This document shows positions 16,347 to 26,800 of a DNA stretch of 64,000 nucleotides, in pieces (position 1 is the stretch's first letter; each line of letters begins with the position of its first letter). The notes below the pieces were generated by a model that did not search any database, was not told the origin of the DNA, and saw only the letters and a program-made list of their open reading frames with translations. The position numbers and the translations under genes are program-made. Source of the stretch: Flavobacteriaceae bacterium (GTDB lineage: Bacteria; Bacteroidota; Bacteroidia; Flavobacteriales; Flavobacteriaceae); assembly GCA_947483075.1 (NCBI GenBank), contig CANKLE010000002.1:1-64000 (forward strand). The letters run 5' to 3'.

Positions 16347-16628
16347 TTATAAAGCAGTGAGGTAAAGTAAAATGAGTTGTTTTTGTTCATCGTTTATTTT
16401 CGCTCTAAGTTGCATGTCATTCAGATTTTTATTCCAAATTACAGGGGTAAATTGTTGAGGTTTGTACAATTGGTGACAACTGCTGCAGCGCGTTACATAT
16501 AATTTTCGGCCTTCTGTGAGCTGTGCTAAAGAGGCATTGTTACTCGCCTGCTTGGGAATGTAAATTTCTGTTCCGCAAGAGATAAAGGCAAGCAGTAGGA
16601 GTGAGATTGTTATTCGTTTAAAAAGCAT
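16347..16628 (-). CDS. Small monohaem c-type cytochrome lipoprotein
   Basis: A 93-residue lipoprotein: signal peptide with lipobox AFISCG (lipidated Cys ~18), a spacer, then GRKLYVTRCSSCHQLYKP, a CxxCH haem-c site, and a C-terminal helix ending ILLYLTAL. No clear second Met ligand is seen. It is probably anchored in the periplasm or outer membrane and moves or senses electrons. Its ATG lies inside the last codons of the upstream beta-barrel gene (11-bp overlap), so the two are translationally coupled. No partner oxidase or dehydrogenase is nearby. Confidence 0.75.
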   Translation of the reverse strand: MLFKRITISLLLLAFISCGTEIYIPKQASNNASLAQLTEGRKLYVTRCSSCHQLYKPQQFTPVIWNKNLNDMQLRAKINDEQKQLILLYLTAL

Positions 16629-17418
16629 AAGAGAAAATTAGTCGAGATTCCCATTTGGTAAATTCTGTTAGGTTTTGCGGCCGATCCACAGTGCTGTGGT
16701 TTAAATTGGTCCACTGAGGCATGGCAGTTAGATTCAGCCAAAAATTACCCTTATTATAAGCTAGTGTGGGTCCAGCAAAAAGAGCCGAATGAGTTTGTTT
16801 GCTTTCCTTAAAGTAAACCGATCTACACAATAACTCTGAGCCCAAGTTCCAATTTTTAGTTACTTGGTAGGAAAATCCATAATGCATGGCATACTTTAAC
16901 TCATTTTCAGTAGCGACTTTGCCATTGGTTACCGTTTTTTTCCATTCGGGTTCGTAAATTAAGTTTAAGGCATGCAAGGTTTGGCCAATGCGTTTGTCAA
17001 AAATGGCTTTCAACTCCCATTCCAGTTCATCTGCAGCCACCGTTAGTTCGGTATAGCCCGCAAAGCCAATTTCATCTGCTTGGGCATCGCTAAATTTGTA
17101 TTTCCATTCATTAGAGAAGCTTATTTCAGCAGGCTCAAGTGCGATAACTCCATTGGCAGTGTCCAAATAAGACGTTTGTTTGGTATTTAAATAAAAAGCC
17201 ACTTGCAGTTGATTACCCAACCCAATTTCATATTCTACCCGTGTTTGAATTGCCCTGTAATAGTCTTCTTTTCCTTCGAGTACAGTAGTCCATACTTCCA
17301 GTTCTTTTTGGGTTTGGTTGAGAACATTACTTTGGTAGGTGTAAGTAAAAATGCGGTCTTGAGACCAAACAATTGCAGTCATGCAGCAAGTGATAAGGGA
17401 TAAAAAGAGTGCTTTCAT
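16618..17418 (-). CDS. Predicted outer-membrane beta-barrel protein, unknown function
   Basis: A 266-residue exported protein with a signal peptide (1-19, cut after IVWSQ) and alternating amphipathic strands through the whole length (for example RVEYEIGLGNQLQVAFYLN, AGYTELTVAADELEWELKAIF, FSYQVTKNWNLGSELL). It ends WESRLIFSYAF, with a terminal Phe as in outer-membrane barrels recognised by BAM. It resembles uncharacterised Bacteroidetes and Proteobacteria porin-like proteins of about 14 strands. It overlaps the haem lipoprotein gene downstream. No substrate can be inferred. Confidence 0.7.
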   Translation of the reverse strand: MKALFLSLITCCMTAIVWSQDRIFTYTYQSNVLNQTQKELEVWTTVLEGKEDYYRAIQTRVEYEIGLGNQLQVAFYLNTKQTSYLDTANGVIALEPAEISFSNEWKYKFSDAQADEIGFAGYTELTVAADELEWELKAIFDKRIGQTLHALNLIYEPEWKKTVTNGKVATENELKYAMHYGFSYQVTKNWNLGSELLCRSVYFKESKQTHSALFAGPTLAYNKGNFWLNLTAMPQWTNLNHSTVDRPQNLTEFTKWESRLIFSYAF

Positions 17419-17554
17419 TTTTGTATATTAATTTAGATTAAATAAAAATAACGATACAAATATAAAGCGTCGAAGTAAATTAATCCATATTTATTTAGAT
17501 TTATTTTAAATAAAAATAAGCTATTTTTCTAACCCATTAAATTTCAGAAGTATT

Positions 17555-17588
17555 CAAAAAAAAACACCCTGATTTAGCAGAGTGTTTG
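17555..17588 (-). terminator. Terminator of the DUF6265-like lipoprotein gene
   Basis: On the minus strand the stem AACACTCTG / CAGGGTGTT (one wobble pair) with a 6-base loop runs into nine T. The gap 17419-17613 otherwise holds only AT-rich sequence. Confidence 0.8.
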
Positions 17589-17613
17589 TCGTAATGTTTA
17601 ATAATAATAGGCA

Positions 17614-18084
17614 TCATTTTTTGTTGAAACTGTATTTTTCTATACTTTTTTTACCGTGTAAAATCCCAGAAACAGTCACCAACAAGCCATTGGACTTATT
17701 TTTTTGGTACACGATTTTTTGAGGGTAGTCGTGCACAGGGTTTTCAAAAACCAAGGAAAGGGTATTGGCCGAAGTCAAGGTAAATGGAACTGCTTTGTCG
17801 TTGTTTTGTCCTTTTACGTTGGCCGAATACGTAATGCTATCGGCGCGTTGTTCGAGCAAAATGGTTTCGGAGTGCAAGGTATCGGTTTCATTGATAAAGT
17901 AACAGCTCCCCAAATACACGCTGTCGTTTTTACGCTCCCAAGTTTCGGTCAAAATACCCTTGTCGGTCTGTTGTTGCCAGTTGCCAATAATCCATTGGGC
18001 CGGATTTAGTTTTTCTTCGGCCTTTTGTTTATTACAGGAGAGTACAACCAAAAATGTTGCAAGTAGGGCTAGTTTTTTCATCAT
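17614..18084 (-). CDS. DUF6265-like lipoprotein
   Basis: A 156-residue lipoprotein with signal peptide and lipobox VLSC (Cys ~17). The mature part has WIIGNWQQQ, TETWERKNDSVYLGSCYF, a run of beta strands and ENPVHDYPQKIVY, the pattern of DUF6265 lipocalin-like domains, which may bind a small hydrophobic ligand. Function is unknown. Two ATGs in a row (18084, 18081) are possible starts. It is divergent from prfA. Confidence 0.7.
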   Translation of the reverse strand: MMKKLALLATFLVVLSCNKQKAEEKLNPAQWIIGNWQQQTDKGILTETWERKNDSVYLGSCYFINETDTLHSETILLEQRADSITYSANVKGQNNDKAVPFTLTSANTLSLVFENPVHDYPQKIVYQKNKSNGLLVTVSGILHGKKSIEKYSFNKK

Positions 18085-18216
18085 ATATAAGACGTTACTT
18101 AGGTCTATGCAATATTAACAAAAAAATGATAGGCATTAGAATTCGGATGGGTTTGAATGAAAAATCTTGCTTCAAAAAAATCCAAAATCATAAATCCAAT
18201 TCTACTTTCTTTTCCC

Positions 18217-18224
18217 TAAATTTG
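18217..18224 (+). promoter_or_regulatory. Putative -7 box of prfA
   Basis: TAAATTTG matches TAnnTTTG, ending 22 bp before the ATG at 18247. Confidence 0.45.
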
Positions 18225-18246
18225 CGGGCCAAATAAAGGAATTACC

Positions 18247-19323
18247 ATGTTAGACAGACTTCAAATAGTAAAGCAACGTTTTGACGAAATCTCGGACTTA
18301 ATTATCCAGCCCGATGTAATCGCCGACCAGAAGCGCTATGTGCAACTCAATAAAGAATACAAAGACCTTAAAGCCCTTTCAGAAAAACGCGATGAATATG
18401 TGAATTTGGTAGGCAATATTGAAGAAGCTAATGAAATCATCACCGACGGCAGTGACGCCGAAATGGTCGAGATGGCCAAAATGCAATTGGATGAAGCCAA
18501 AGATCGTTTGCCTATATTAGAAGAAGAAATCAAATTCTTATTAATTCCGAAAGATCCAGAAGACGCCAAAAATGTGATGGTTGAAGTGCGTGCCGGAACC
18601 GGTGGCGACGAGGCCAGTATTTTTGCCGGCGATTTATACCGCATGTACACCAAATACTGCGAAGGTCGCGGCTGGCGCACCTCAGTAGTCGATATGAACG
18701 AAGGCACTTCAGGTGGATTCAAAGAGGTAATTTTTGAAGTTACCGGCGAAGATGTTTACGGTACCTTAAAATTTGAAGCAGGCGTACACCGCGTGCAACG
18801 CGTTCCGCAAACCGAGACCCAAGGGCGTGTGCACACCTCGGCAGCCACGGTAATGGTGTTGCCAGAAGCCGAAGAATTTGACGTGCAAATTGATATGAAT
18901 GACGTGCGTATAGATTTCTTTTGTTCGTCGGGGCCTGGAGGACAATCGGTAAATACCACCAAATCGGCGGTGCGCATGACCCACATTCCAACCGGATTGG
19001 TGGCCCAATGTCAGGACGAAAAATCACAGCATAAAAACAAAGACAAAGCCTTGGGTGTATTGCGTTCGCGCTTGTACGAACAAGAATTGGCCAAAAAACA
19101 GGAAGAAGACGCCAAGAAACGTACCTCGCAGGTGAGTTCGGGTGACCGTTCGGCCAAGATTCGTACCTATAATTATGCGCAAGGTCGCGTAACCGATCAC
19201 CGTGTAGGCCTTACACTTTATGATTTGGGGAACATTATGAATGGCGACATCCAAAAAATTGTCGATGAGTTGCAGTTGGTGAACAACATGGAGAAACTCA
19301 AAGAGGCCAGTGAAGTGTTTTAG
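18247..19323 (+). CDS. prfA: Peptide chain release factor 1
   Basis: This 358-residue factor recognises UAA and UAG in the ribosomal A site and triggers peptide release. The GGQ motif is at 231-233 ([14 protein letters not shown]). The codon-reading tripeptide PxT is PQT at 187-189 in [13 protein letters not shown]; release factor 2 would have SPF, so this is RF1. The N-terminal coiled domain, length and C-terminal [14 protein letters not shown] are typical. It is monocistronic, with a repeat and a terminator downstream. Confidence 0.97.
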   Translation: MLDRLQIVKQRFDEISDLIIQPDVIADQKRYVQLNKEYKDLKALSEKRDEYVNLVGNIEEANEIITDGSDAEMVEMAKMQLDEAKDRLPILEEEIKFLLIPKDPEDAKNVMVEVRAGTGGDEASIFAGDLYRMYTKYCEGRGWRTSVVDMNEGTSGGFKEVIFEVTGEDVYGTLKFEAGVHRVQRVPQTETQGRVHTSAATVMVLPEAEEFDVQIDMNDVRIDFFCSSGPGGQSVNTTKSAVRMTHIPTGLVAQCQDEKSQHKNKDKALGVLRSRLYEQELAKKQEEDAKKRTSQVSSGDRSAKIRTYNYAQGRVTDHRVGLTLYDLGNIMNGDIQKIVDELQLVNNMEKLKEASEVF

Positions 19324-19325
19324 AT

Positions 19326-19375
19326 AAGACTATGAGATGAGAGACTAATAGAAGAGAGACTAAAATATAAGAGAC
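19326..19375. repeat. 15-bp (7+8) periodic array behind prfA
   Basis: AAGAC or GAGAC recurs at 19326, 19341, 19356 and 19371, exactly 15 bp apart, within purine-rich sequence (GAGATGA, GAGACTA and variants). It lies between the prfA stop and its terminator, so it would be transcribed into the prfA 3' end. Confidence 0.65.
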
Positions 19376-19407
19376 AATGCCGGGCGAGTACGTTCGGCAT
19401 TTTTTTT
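19376..19407 (+). terminator. prfA terminator
   Basis: The stem AATGCCG / CGGCATT with a 12-base loop is followed by eight T. Confidence 0.85.
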
Positions 19408-19507
19408 GGTTAGAATTTGCTATTCAATTCAATTTATGCACCAAAAAACGAATTCAATCATTTTTTCAAAGCCAAAAATTAGCGTACTTTGTGGCCAAAT
19501 TACCCAC

Positions 19508-20329
19508 ATGAATACTGAACAACTCATTGCCCAAATTCGCAGCAAACAATCCTTTTTATGCATTGGCTTGGATGTAGATTGGAACAAAATTCCCGATCAC
19601 CTCAAGCAAACAGCCGATCCTATTTTTGAATTCAACAAAGCCATCATTGATGCTACGCATGATTTGGCCGTGGCCTACAAACCCAATATGGCGTTTTATG
19701 AAGCACACGGATTGGCCGGTTGGCAGTCGTTAGAAAAAACCATCAACTACCTCAATACAAACTATCCCGAACAATTCACCATAGCCGATGCCAAGCGCGG
19801 CGATATTGGCAACACTTCCTCTATGTATGCCAAGGCCTTTTTACAGGATTTGCAATTTGACAGCATCACGGTGGCGCCCTATATGGGCAAAGATTCGGTG
19901 GAACCTTTTTTGGCTTTCGAAGACAAACACACCATTTTATTGGCCCTAACTTCAAATGAAGGGGCTTTCGATTTTCAGACGCAAATGCTTGATGGTGAAG
20001 AATTCTACAAAAAAGTAATTGCCACATCCAAAAGCTGGAAAAACAGTCGCAATTTAATGTACGTAGTAGGCGCGACCAAAGCCGAATATTTTGCCGAAAT
20101 CCGAAAATTGATTCCCGATAGTTTCTTATTGGTTCCCGGCGTAGGGGCACAGGGCGGCAGTTTGGCCGAAGTCTGTAAATACGGCATGAATAGCCAAGTG
20201 GGCTTGTTGGTCAATTCGTCTCGAGGAATTATCTATGCCTCAGCCGGCGAAGATTTTGCCGAGAAAGCACGAGAAGAAGCCTTAAAGTTGCAGCAAGAAA
20301 TGGCTAGTTTGCTTCCGGCTACTTTTTAA
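19508..20329 (+). CDS. pyrF: Orotidine 5'-phosphate decarboxylase
   Basis: This 273-residue enzyme makes UMP from OMP, the last step of de novo pyrimidine synthesis. The catalytic stretch [12 protein letters not shown] carries the Asp/Lys residues of the DxKxxD motif. The longer chain and [21 protein letters not shown] and [10 protein letters not shown] mark the second (group 2) subfamily. The ATG at 19508 gives the family N-terminus [10 protein letters not shown]; the frame opens 34 codons earlier in non-conserved sequence. The 3' end overlaps the convergent GH16 gene by 11 bp. Confidence 0.95.
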   Translation: MNTEQLIAQIRSKQSFLCIGLDVDWNKIPDHLKQTADPIFEFNKAIIDATHDLAVAYKPNMAFYEAHGLAGWQSLEKTINYLNTNYPEQFTIADAKRGDIGNTSSMYAKAFLQDLQFDSITVAPYMGKDSVEPFLAFEDKHTILLALTSNEGAFDFQTQMLDGEEFYKKVIATSKSWKNSRNLMYVVGATKAEYFAEIRKLIPDSFLLVPGVGAQGGSLAEVCKYGMNSQVGLLVNSSRGIIYASAGEDFAEKAREEALKLQQEMASLLPATF

Positions 20330-21911
20330 TAAACTTCTGTCTTTCGGTTCCGCGTTCACTTTGAATTTCAAGGAAGTAAATGCCTGGAGCTAGTCCGGCA
20401 ACATTCACTGCTGTTTCGTTTTCGTTTATAGAAAAAGACTGCAGCAATTGTCCGGTTATCGAATATATGTTGGCTTTTGTAAGGGGATAATTAATCTCAG
20501 TAGCAATATTCAACTCCTCAGAAACAGGATTCGGATACACCCGAAAATGAGTTTGATCTGCAATAGGGTTGGTACTTAATGCCCCTTGTTGGTACACGCG
20601 CACATAATCAACTTCCATGGTGGTTTGCACAAAATTGGCCGATATACTTGGTTCTATAGCTATATTCAATAGCAGGTATTGCTCGGCATTAAAGGGCCAG
20701 GTGCTGGAATTTTTTACCGCCGGATTGTATACGTAGTGCACCACATTGTCTACACTAAAAATGATGCTATTGGCCGTCCAATCCATGGTGTAGACATGAA
20801 ATTGTGAGGAAGCGGTGGCAATGGTTTGTCCGCCTAAATTGGTGGTATTGCCAAAACTAGAAGGGGTATGCAGGGCGCTTTGCACATAATTTTGATTGCT
20901 TCCCCAATGTTCCATGATGTCAATTTCCCCGCAAGCAGGCCAGGAGGTATTGCCAAATGTACTGCTCCAGTAGGCCCCGGGCTCCACTATATTTTTGCCC
21001 AACATCCATATGGCTGGCCAAGTTCCTGCGCCGGTTGCCAATTTGGCTCGCACTTCAACTCGTCCGTATTTGAAGGCAAATTTAGAATTTAATCGGGCTG
21101 AGGTATATTGTTTGGTTTGGCCTTGGCTGGTATACACTTCTTTTTTTGCGGTAATACTCAAAACCCCATTGGCTTGGCTTGAATTGACTTGTCGGTTGGT
21201 GTAGTGCTGCAACTCGCCATTGTACCAACTGGTCCCCCCGGGTAGCTGAGTTTGTTGGTGCCATTTTAGGTTGTTTATTGCTCCTGTTCCGTCAAATTCA
21301 TCCGACCATATCAAATTAAAGCCAGTAGGCGCATTCCCGGAGTATAAAAAATCATCCATATAAGCTACTACCCTCGAGGTGTTGTTTTCACCATTAACTT
21401 GAAGAACTACACGGTTAAAATCAGATCGATAGAGCGGATTAACCGAAGTTGCGTCTAAGTTGATGTAGGGATCGGTGGCAAAATTGAATGTGATGGTTTG
21501 CCATTGATTTAACACGATGGGTTTTATAATTTCACTTTGAGTGGTCCAAGGCGAGGCTAATGACCCATTTTGAAGTTTTAAGGAAATTTGATTGGGCTGA
21601 TTGCCGGTTAATCCGCTTGAGGGCACATAAACTTTTAAGGTAAAAACCGCGCTCGAACTCAAGTTAAAGTTAAATCCGGCATCAAAACGCACATTGGCGT
21701 ACAGGCCTCCTATATCCGTATACTTTAACACCTTGGATGAGGTGTTTAGTCCGCCAACTAAAGGATTTGCAAAGTTGTTGTCCATGCCGCAATCATCTCC
21801 AAACCAGGATGAAATAGTACTCGTCCCTTCAAAATTATCTTGCGCAAGTTGCACTTGTGCAGGAAGTAAAAATGGTAAAAAGAAAAAAACAAGGCGAAGT
21901 AGGGTTTTCAT
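20319..21911 (-). CDS. Secreted GH16 beta-glucanase with T9SS sorting domain
   Basis: A 530-residue exported enzyme: signal peptide (1-18), a beta-sandwich region (~20-195) resembling a carbohydrate-binding module, a GH16 catalytic domain (~198-448) and a type A T9SS C-terminal domain (~458-530: [27 protein letters not shown]). The GH16 motif ExDxxE is complete as E329-I-D331-I-M-E334 in [11 protein letters not shown]. The extended ExDxxE form and WPAIWML suit endo-1,3-beta-glucanase (laminarinase) activity on algal or fungal glucans. Substrate is inferred. It is probably released or surface-anchored through T9SS. It ends inside pyrF by 11 bp. Confidence 0.9.
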   Translation of the reverse strand: MKTLLRLVFFFLPFLLPAQVQLAQDNFEGTSTISSWFGDDCGMDNNFANPLVGGLNTSSKVLKYTDIGGLYANVRFDAGFNFNLSSSAVFTLKVYVPSSGLTGNQPNQISLKLQNGSLASPWTTQSEIIKPIVLNQWQTITFNFATDPYINLDATSVNPLYRSDFNRVVLQVNGENNTSRVVAYMDDFLYSGNAPTGFNLIWSDEFDGTGAINNLKWHQQTQLPGGTSWYNGELQHYTNRQVNSSQANGVLSITAKKEVYTSQGQTKQYTSARLNSKFAFKYGRVEVRAKLATGAGTWPAIWMLGKNIVEPGAYWSSTFGNTSWPACGEIDIMEHWGSNQNYVQSALHTPSSFGNTTNLGGQTIATASSQFHVYTMDWTANSIIFSVDNVVHYVYNPAVKNSSTWPFNAEQYLLLNIAIEPSISANFVQTTMEVDYVRVYQQGALSTNPIADQTHFRVYPNPVSEELNIATEINYPLTKANIYSITGQLLQSFSINENETAVNVAGLAPGIYFLEIQSERGTERQKFIKK

Positions 21912-22062
21912 TGGGGGGCTATTTTATGAGTATAAAAGTAATTGATTTAGGCATATCGGGGGAATAAATAAACTATACATAACCTTTACATAAATAGAAT
22001 AGCCCCCAAAAAAAGTCTTAGAGTCCATCCTTTTTTTGGTATTTTTACGCAAATTCAAATTG

Positions 22063-22848
22063 ATGATTCATTATTCGGTTTATACACATGCCAGCAGCAC
22101 CCAATGGGTAACCTTTGTGCATGGGGCCGGAGGAAGTTCTTCGATTTGGTTTCAACAAATTCGGGAATTCAAAAAACACTTCAATGTGTTGTTGTTGGAC
22201 CTTCGTGGACACGGAAATTCAAAACCCACACTCAAAACCGCCTTCAACCAAAAATATACGTTTGAGAACTTGGCAATTGATATCCTCGAAGTCTTAGACC
22301 ATCTCCAAATTAAGAAATCGCATTTTATTGGCATTTCATTGGGTACTATTCTCATTCGTCAATTGGCCGAAATGCATCCCGATCGGGTGCAAAGTATGGT
22401 GTTGGGTGGTGCCATTTTAAAAATGAATTTTCGCTCCCAATTGCTCATGCGCTTGGGAAATCTATTCAAATACGTATTGCCTTACTTGGTGTTGTACCGC
22501 TTTTTTGCCTTTGTGATCATGCCCAAGAAAAACCACAAAGAATCCCGCAATTTATTCATCAAAGAGGCCAAAAAGTTGTACCAAAAAGAATTCATCAAGT
22601 GGTTTAAACTCACCGCCCAGATCAATCCTTTGCTCAAATGGTTTCGTCAGGTAGAACTTAATATTCCTACATTGTATGTGATGGGCGAAGAAGATTATAT
22701 GTTTTTGCCTTCGGTGCGTCAAGTGGTCGAAAAACACGCCAGTTCGGCCCAGTTATTTGTCGTATCTGCCTGTGGACATGTGGTTAATGTAGAACAACCC
22801 CAATTGTTTAATAGCCATGTAATTGCGTTTATTCACAACCAATCCTAA
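22063..22848 (+). CDS. Alpha/beta hydrolase
   Basis: A 261-residue alpha/beta-hydrolase: oxyanion HGAGGSSSIW near residue 20, LDLRGHGNSKP, nucleophile elbow GISLGT, a basic insertion (cap) with a hydrophobic helix LPYLVLYRFFAFVIM, then GEEDYMF (acid) and CGHVVNVEQP (His). The triad is complete, but the substrate cannot be told; esterases, lactonases and thioesterases all fit. There is no signal peptide. The ATG at 22063 is preferred to a TTG nine codons upstream, since a TATTTTTA promoter-like box (22040-22047) covers that region. Confidence 0.85.
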   Translation: MIHYSVYTHASSTQWVTFVHGAGGSSSIWFQQIREFKKHFNVLLLDLRGHGNSKPTLKTAFNQKYTFENLAIDILEVLDHLQIKKSHFIGISLGTILIRQLAEMHPDRVQSMVLGGAILKMNFRSQLLMRLGNLFKYVLPYLVLYRFFAFVIMPKKNHKESRNLFIKEAKKLYQKEFIKWFKLTAQINPLLKWFRQVELNIPTLYVMGEEDYMFLPSVRQVVEKHASSAQLFVVSACGHVVNVEQPQLFNSHVIAFIHNQS

Positions 22849-22849
22849 A

Positions 22850-22884
22850 AAAAAAGATAGCGAACAGTGTTGCTCGCTATCTTC
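22850..22884. terminator. Shared terminator between the hydrolase and DUF4197 genes
   Basis: The 9-bp stem AGATAGCGA / TCGCTATCT is flanked by nine A on the left, so it gives a strong T-run for minus-strand transcripts from DUF4197 and a weaker one for the plus strand. Confidence 0.7.
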
Positions 22885-22988
22885 CTAAACTAACTAAACT
22901 AAAAAAACCAATTTTATTACCCTACAAAGATGCACGCTTAATTGGTACAGAATAGTTAAAAATCTGTTATAAGTTTGTTGGTAGGCTG

Positions 22989-23720
22989 TTAATATTTTTT
23001 GTCCTGCAAGGCAAATACTTTTTTGAGTAAATCAGAACTTCGGGAACTGCTGCTTTCTCTAATTTTAGTTTCTTCAATCGCAATCATCTTAAACACACCT
23101 TCTAAGGCCTTTTGTGTCACGTAATCGTTGAGGTCTGGATTTACTTTTGACACCATGGGCACCGAATTGTATTTGCTGATGATGGCATTCCAAGCTTTAT
23201 CGGCACCAGCTTTGCCAATGGCTTGTTGCACTACCGGTTTGAATTTATCATACAAAGAAGTGGAAGTTGCTTTTTGCAAATAGGTAGTTGCCTCGGTTTT
23301 ATTTCCCATCAATATCGCTTTGGCATCGGTAAAACTCATGTTTTTGATGGCTTCTACAAAAACAGGTGTAGCTTCTTTAACTGCCATTTCTGCGGCGCGA
23401 TTCATGGTTTTAATGCCTTCGTTGGTCAGGTTACTCATCCCCAAACTATTCAGGGTGCTGCTTGCTTTTTGTAATTCGGCAGGAACTGGAATTTTCACCA
23501 AGTCGTTCTTCAAAAATCCATCTTCGGCGGTGAGCAAATTTACTTGTTTGGATATGCCGTTTTGCAAGGCTTCTTTGAGTCCTCCCGCAATATCTACAGT
23601 GCTTGCTGATCCACTCGTTTTTACTGGCAATACTTGTTTGGTTGCATTTTGAATGAGCTGATTGAATTGCCCCCAACTCAATAGGGGTAATAGAAATAAG
23701 GCAAGCGCAATTTTTTTCAT
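22989..23720 (-). CDS. Secreted DUF4197 protein
   Basis: A 243-residue exported protein with a short signal peptide (1-17, cut after LSWG). The rest is almost all helical and matches the DUF4197 layout: GLKEALQNGISKQV, KNDLVKIPVPAELQKA, MNRAAEMAVKEATPVF, TTYLQKATSTSLYDKFKPVV, LNDYVTQKALEGVFKMIAIEE. Function is unknown; no catalytic residues or lipobox are seen. It is monocistronic, divergent from icmF. Confidence 0.85.
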   Translation of the reverse strand: MKKIALALFLLPLLSWGQFNQLIQNATKQVLPVKTSGSASTVDIAGGLKEALQNGISKQVNLLTAEDGFLKNDLVKIPVPAELQKASSTLNSLGMSNLTNEGIKTMNRAAEMAVKEATPVFVEAIKNMSFTDAKAILMGNKTEATTYLQKATSTSLYDKFKPVVQQAIGKAGADKAWNAIISKYNSVPMVSKVNPDLNDYVTQKALEGVFKMIAIEETKIRESSSSRSSDLLKKVFALQDKKY

Positions 23721-23877
23721 GGCTAATGGATTTTATTTTAGCCGTAAAAATAGGATTAATCCCTTACATGTTGACCCTTGAGCTGTTAATTAATTCCAAA
23801 AACAAATGCCTGTTTTCGTTCTTAATTATTTTATTAATTCCGTAAATTGCGGCCACAAAATCGACAGTATTCTAAAA

Positions 23878-26800
23878 ATGGAACAAGCAAAACCCTATAT
23901 TCCTGTTAATAAAGTAAGAATTGTAACGGCTGCCTCTTTGTTTGATGGGCACGATGCCGCTATTAATATCATGCGCCGCATCATTCAATCAACCGGAGTT
24001 GAGGTCATTCACTTGGGCCACGACCGCAGTGTAGAAGAGGTCGTGAATACAGCCATTCAAGAAGATGCCAATGCCATAGCCATGACTTCCTACCAAGGCG
24101 GACACAACGAGTATTTTAAATACATGTACGATTTGTTGCAAGAAAAAGGGGCGGGCCACATTAAAATTTTTGGCGGTGGCGGTGGCGTAATTTTACCGAC
24201 AGAAATCGCTGATTTACAGGCCTACGGTATCACCCGAATTTACTCCCCCGACGACGGAAGAGCCATGGGATTACAGGGCATGATCAATGATTTGGTGCAG
24301 CAGGCCGATTTTCCTGTCGGTAATCAATTGGCCAACGAATTCGATCAATTGGCTACTAAAGTGCCTACGGCTATTGCTCGAATTATTTCGGCAGCCGAAA
24401 ATTTTCCTGAAATTGCTAAACCTGTTTTAGACAAAATACATCAACTCAACCAAACGAATACGACTCCTGTTTTAGGAATTACAGGAACGGGTGGAGCCGG
24501 AAAGTCATCTTTAGTAGATGAATTGGTGCGCCGATTTTTGATCGATTTCCCTACCAAAACCATTGGGTTAATCTCGGTCGATCCGTCCAAACGCAAAACC
24601 GGCGGAGCACTTTTGGGCGACCGTATACGCATGAATGCCATCAACAATTCGAGGGTATACATGCGCTCGTTGGCCACGCGTCAATCTAATTTGGCCTTAT
24701 CCAAATACGTGGCCGAAGCCATTCAGGTGGTGAAAGCCGCCAACTACGATTTGATCATTCTAGAAACCTCAGGAATTGGACAATCCGATACCGAAATCAT
24801 GGACCATTCGGATGTTTCCTTATACGTAATGACGCCCGAATTTGGTGCAGCTACCCAGTTAGAAAAGATTGACATGCTCGATTTTGCCGATTTGGTAGCC
24901 ATCAACAAATTTGACAAACGCGGGGCCCTCGATGCCTTGCGCGACGTAAAAAAACAATACCAACGCAACCACAATTTGTGGGAGGCGGACTTAGATAGTT
25001 TACCGGTTTTTGGCACCATTGCTTCTCAATTCAATGATCCTGGGATGAATACCTTGTACAAAGCCATTATGGATAAAATACAAGAAAAAACAAAGTCCGA
25101 TCTGCATTCTACCTTTACCATTACGCGCGAAATGAGCGAGAAGATTTTTGTGATTCCGCCTCACCGCACGCGCTATCTGTCTGAAATTGCCGAAAACAAC
25201 CGCAAGTATGACGAAACCGCACTTTCGCAAGTGCAGGTAGCCCAAAAATTATACGGAATTTATAAAACCATTGAATCCGTGACCGGAAGTTTGCCTCAGC
25301 TTGACAAAGCTGGGATTTTAGAAACTTCTTTGGTGAGTACTATAGAAAACAATGATTTTTTGAATTTATTGACCAAAGAGTTTGATCGCGTAAAAATGAA
25401 TTTTGACCCTTACAATTGGGAGATTATACTCAATTGGAAGGACAAAGTAGCTACCTACAAAAATCCGGAGTACCTCTTTAAAGTACGCGATAAGGAAATA
25501 AAAATGGCGACCCATACCGAGTCGTTATCGCATTCGCAAATACCTAAAGTTGCCTTGCCCAAATACGAAGCGTGGGGCGACGTGTTGCGCTGGTGTTTGC
25601 AAGAAAATGTGCCGGGTGAGTTTCCTTTTGCTTCGGGCTTATACCCGTTTAAGCGCGAAGGAGAAGATCCGTCTCGTATGTTTGCCGGCGAAGGTGGCCC
25701 GGAACGTACCAATAAACGCTTTCATTATGTGAGTGCCGGTATGCCCGCCAAACGTTTGTCTACTGCCTTTGACAGTGTAACTTTATACGGAAATGATCCG
25801 CATATACGTCCGGATATTTACGGAAAAATTGGCAATGCTGGGGTTTCTATTTGTTGTTTGGACGACGCCAAGAAGTTGTATTCGGGCTTTGATTTGGTGC
25901 ACGCGCTCACTTCAGTAAGCATGACCATCAACGGTCCGGCTCCGATGTTGTTGGGCTTTTTTATGAATGCCGCCATCGATCAACAATGTGAATTGTATAT
26001 CAAAGCCAATGGTTTAGAAAATGAAGTAAATGAAAAAATCGCGGCCATCTATAAAGCCAAAGGAACTTCCCGTCCGGCTTACCAAGGCGATTTGCCCGAA
26101 GGCAATAATGGCTTAGGCTTGTTTTTATTGGGAGTTACCGGAGACTTAGTTTTGCCTGCAGCGGTCTACCAAGAAATCAAAGCCAAGACGCTTTCGCAAG
26201 TACGCGGAACGGTTCAGGCGGATATCCTAAAAGAAGACCAAGCCCAAAACACCTGCATCTTCTCGACCGAATTTGCCTTGCGATTGATGGGGGATGTACA
26301 AGATTATTTCATCCAAAACAACGTGCGTAATTTCTATTCGGTTTCGATATCAGGTTACCACATAGCCGAGGCGGGTGCCAATCCGATAACCCAACTGGCC
26401 TTTACCTTGGCCAATGGATTTACCTATGTAGAATACTACTTGAGTCGCGGCATGAACATCAACGATTTTGGACCCAATTTGTCGTTCTTTTTCTCGAACG
26501 GCATCGATCCTGAATATGCAGTGATAGGCCGCGTGGCTCGAAAAATATGGGCCAAAGCCTTGAAAAATAAATATGGTGCTCATTCTCGTGCGCAAATGCT
26601 CAAATACCACATTCAAACTTCGGGTCGTTCGTTGCACGCCCAAGAAATAGATTTCAATGACATTCGCACCACGTTACAAGCCTTGTATGCGATTTATGAT
26701 AATTGCAATTCGTTGCACACCAATGCCTATGACGAAGCCATTACAACTCCTACCGAAGAATCGGTGCGCAGAGCGATGGCCATTCAATTGATCATCAACA

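Noticed and set aside
23721..23877. Cobalamin riboswitch before icmF
   Set aside because: The gap is only 157 bp shared with a divergent gene and I see no B12-box-like sequence.
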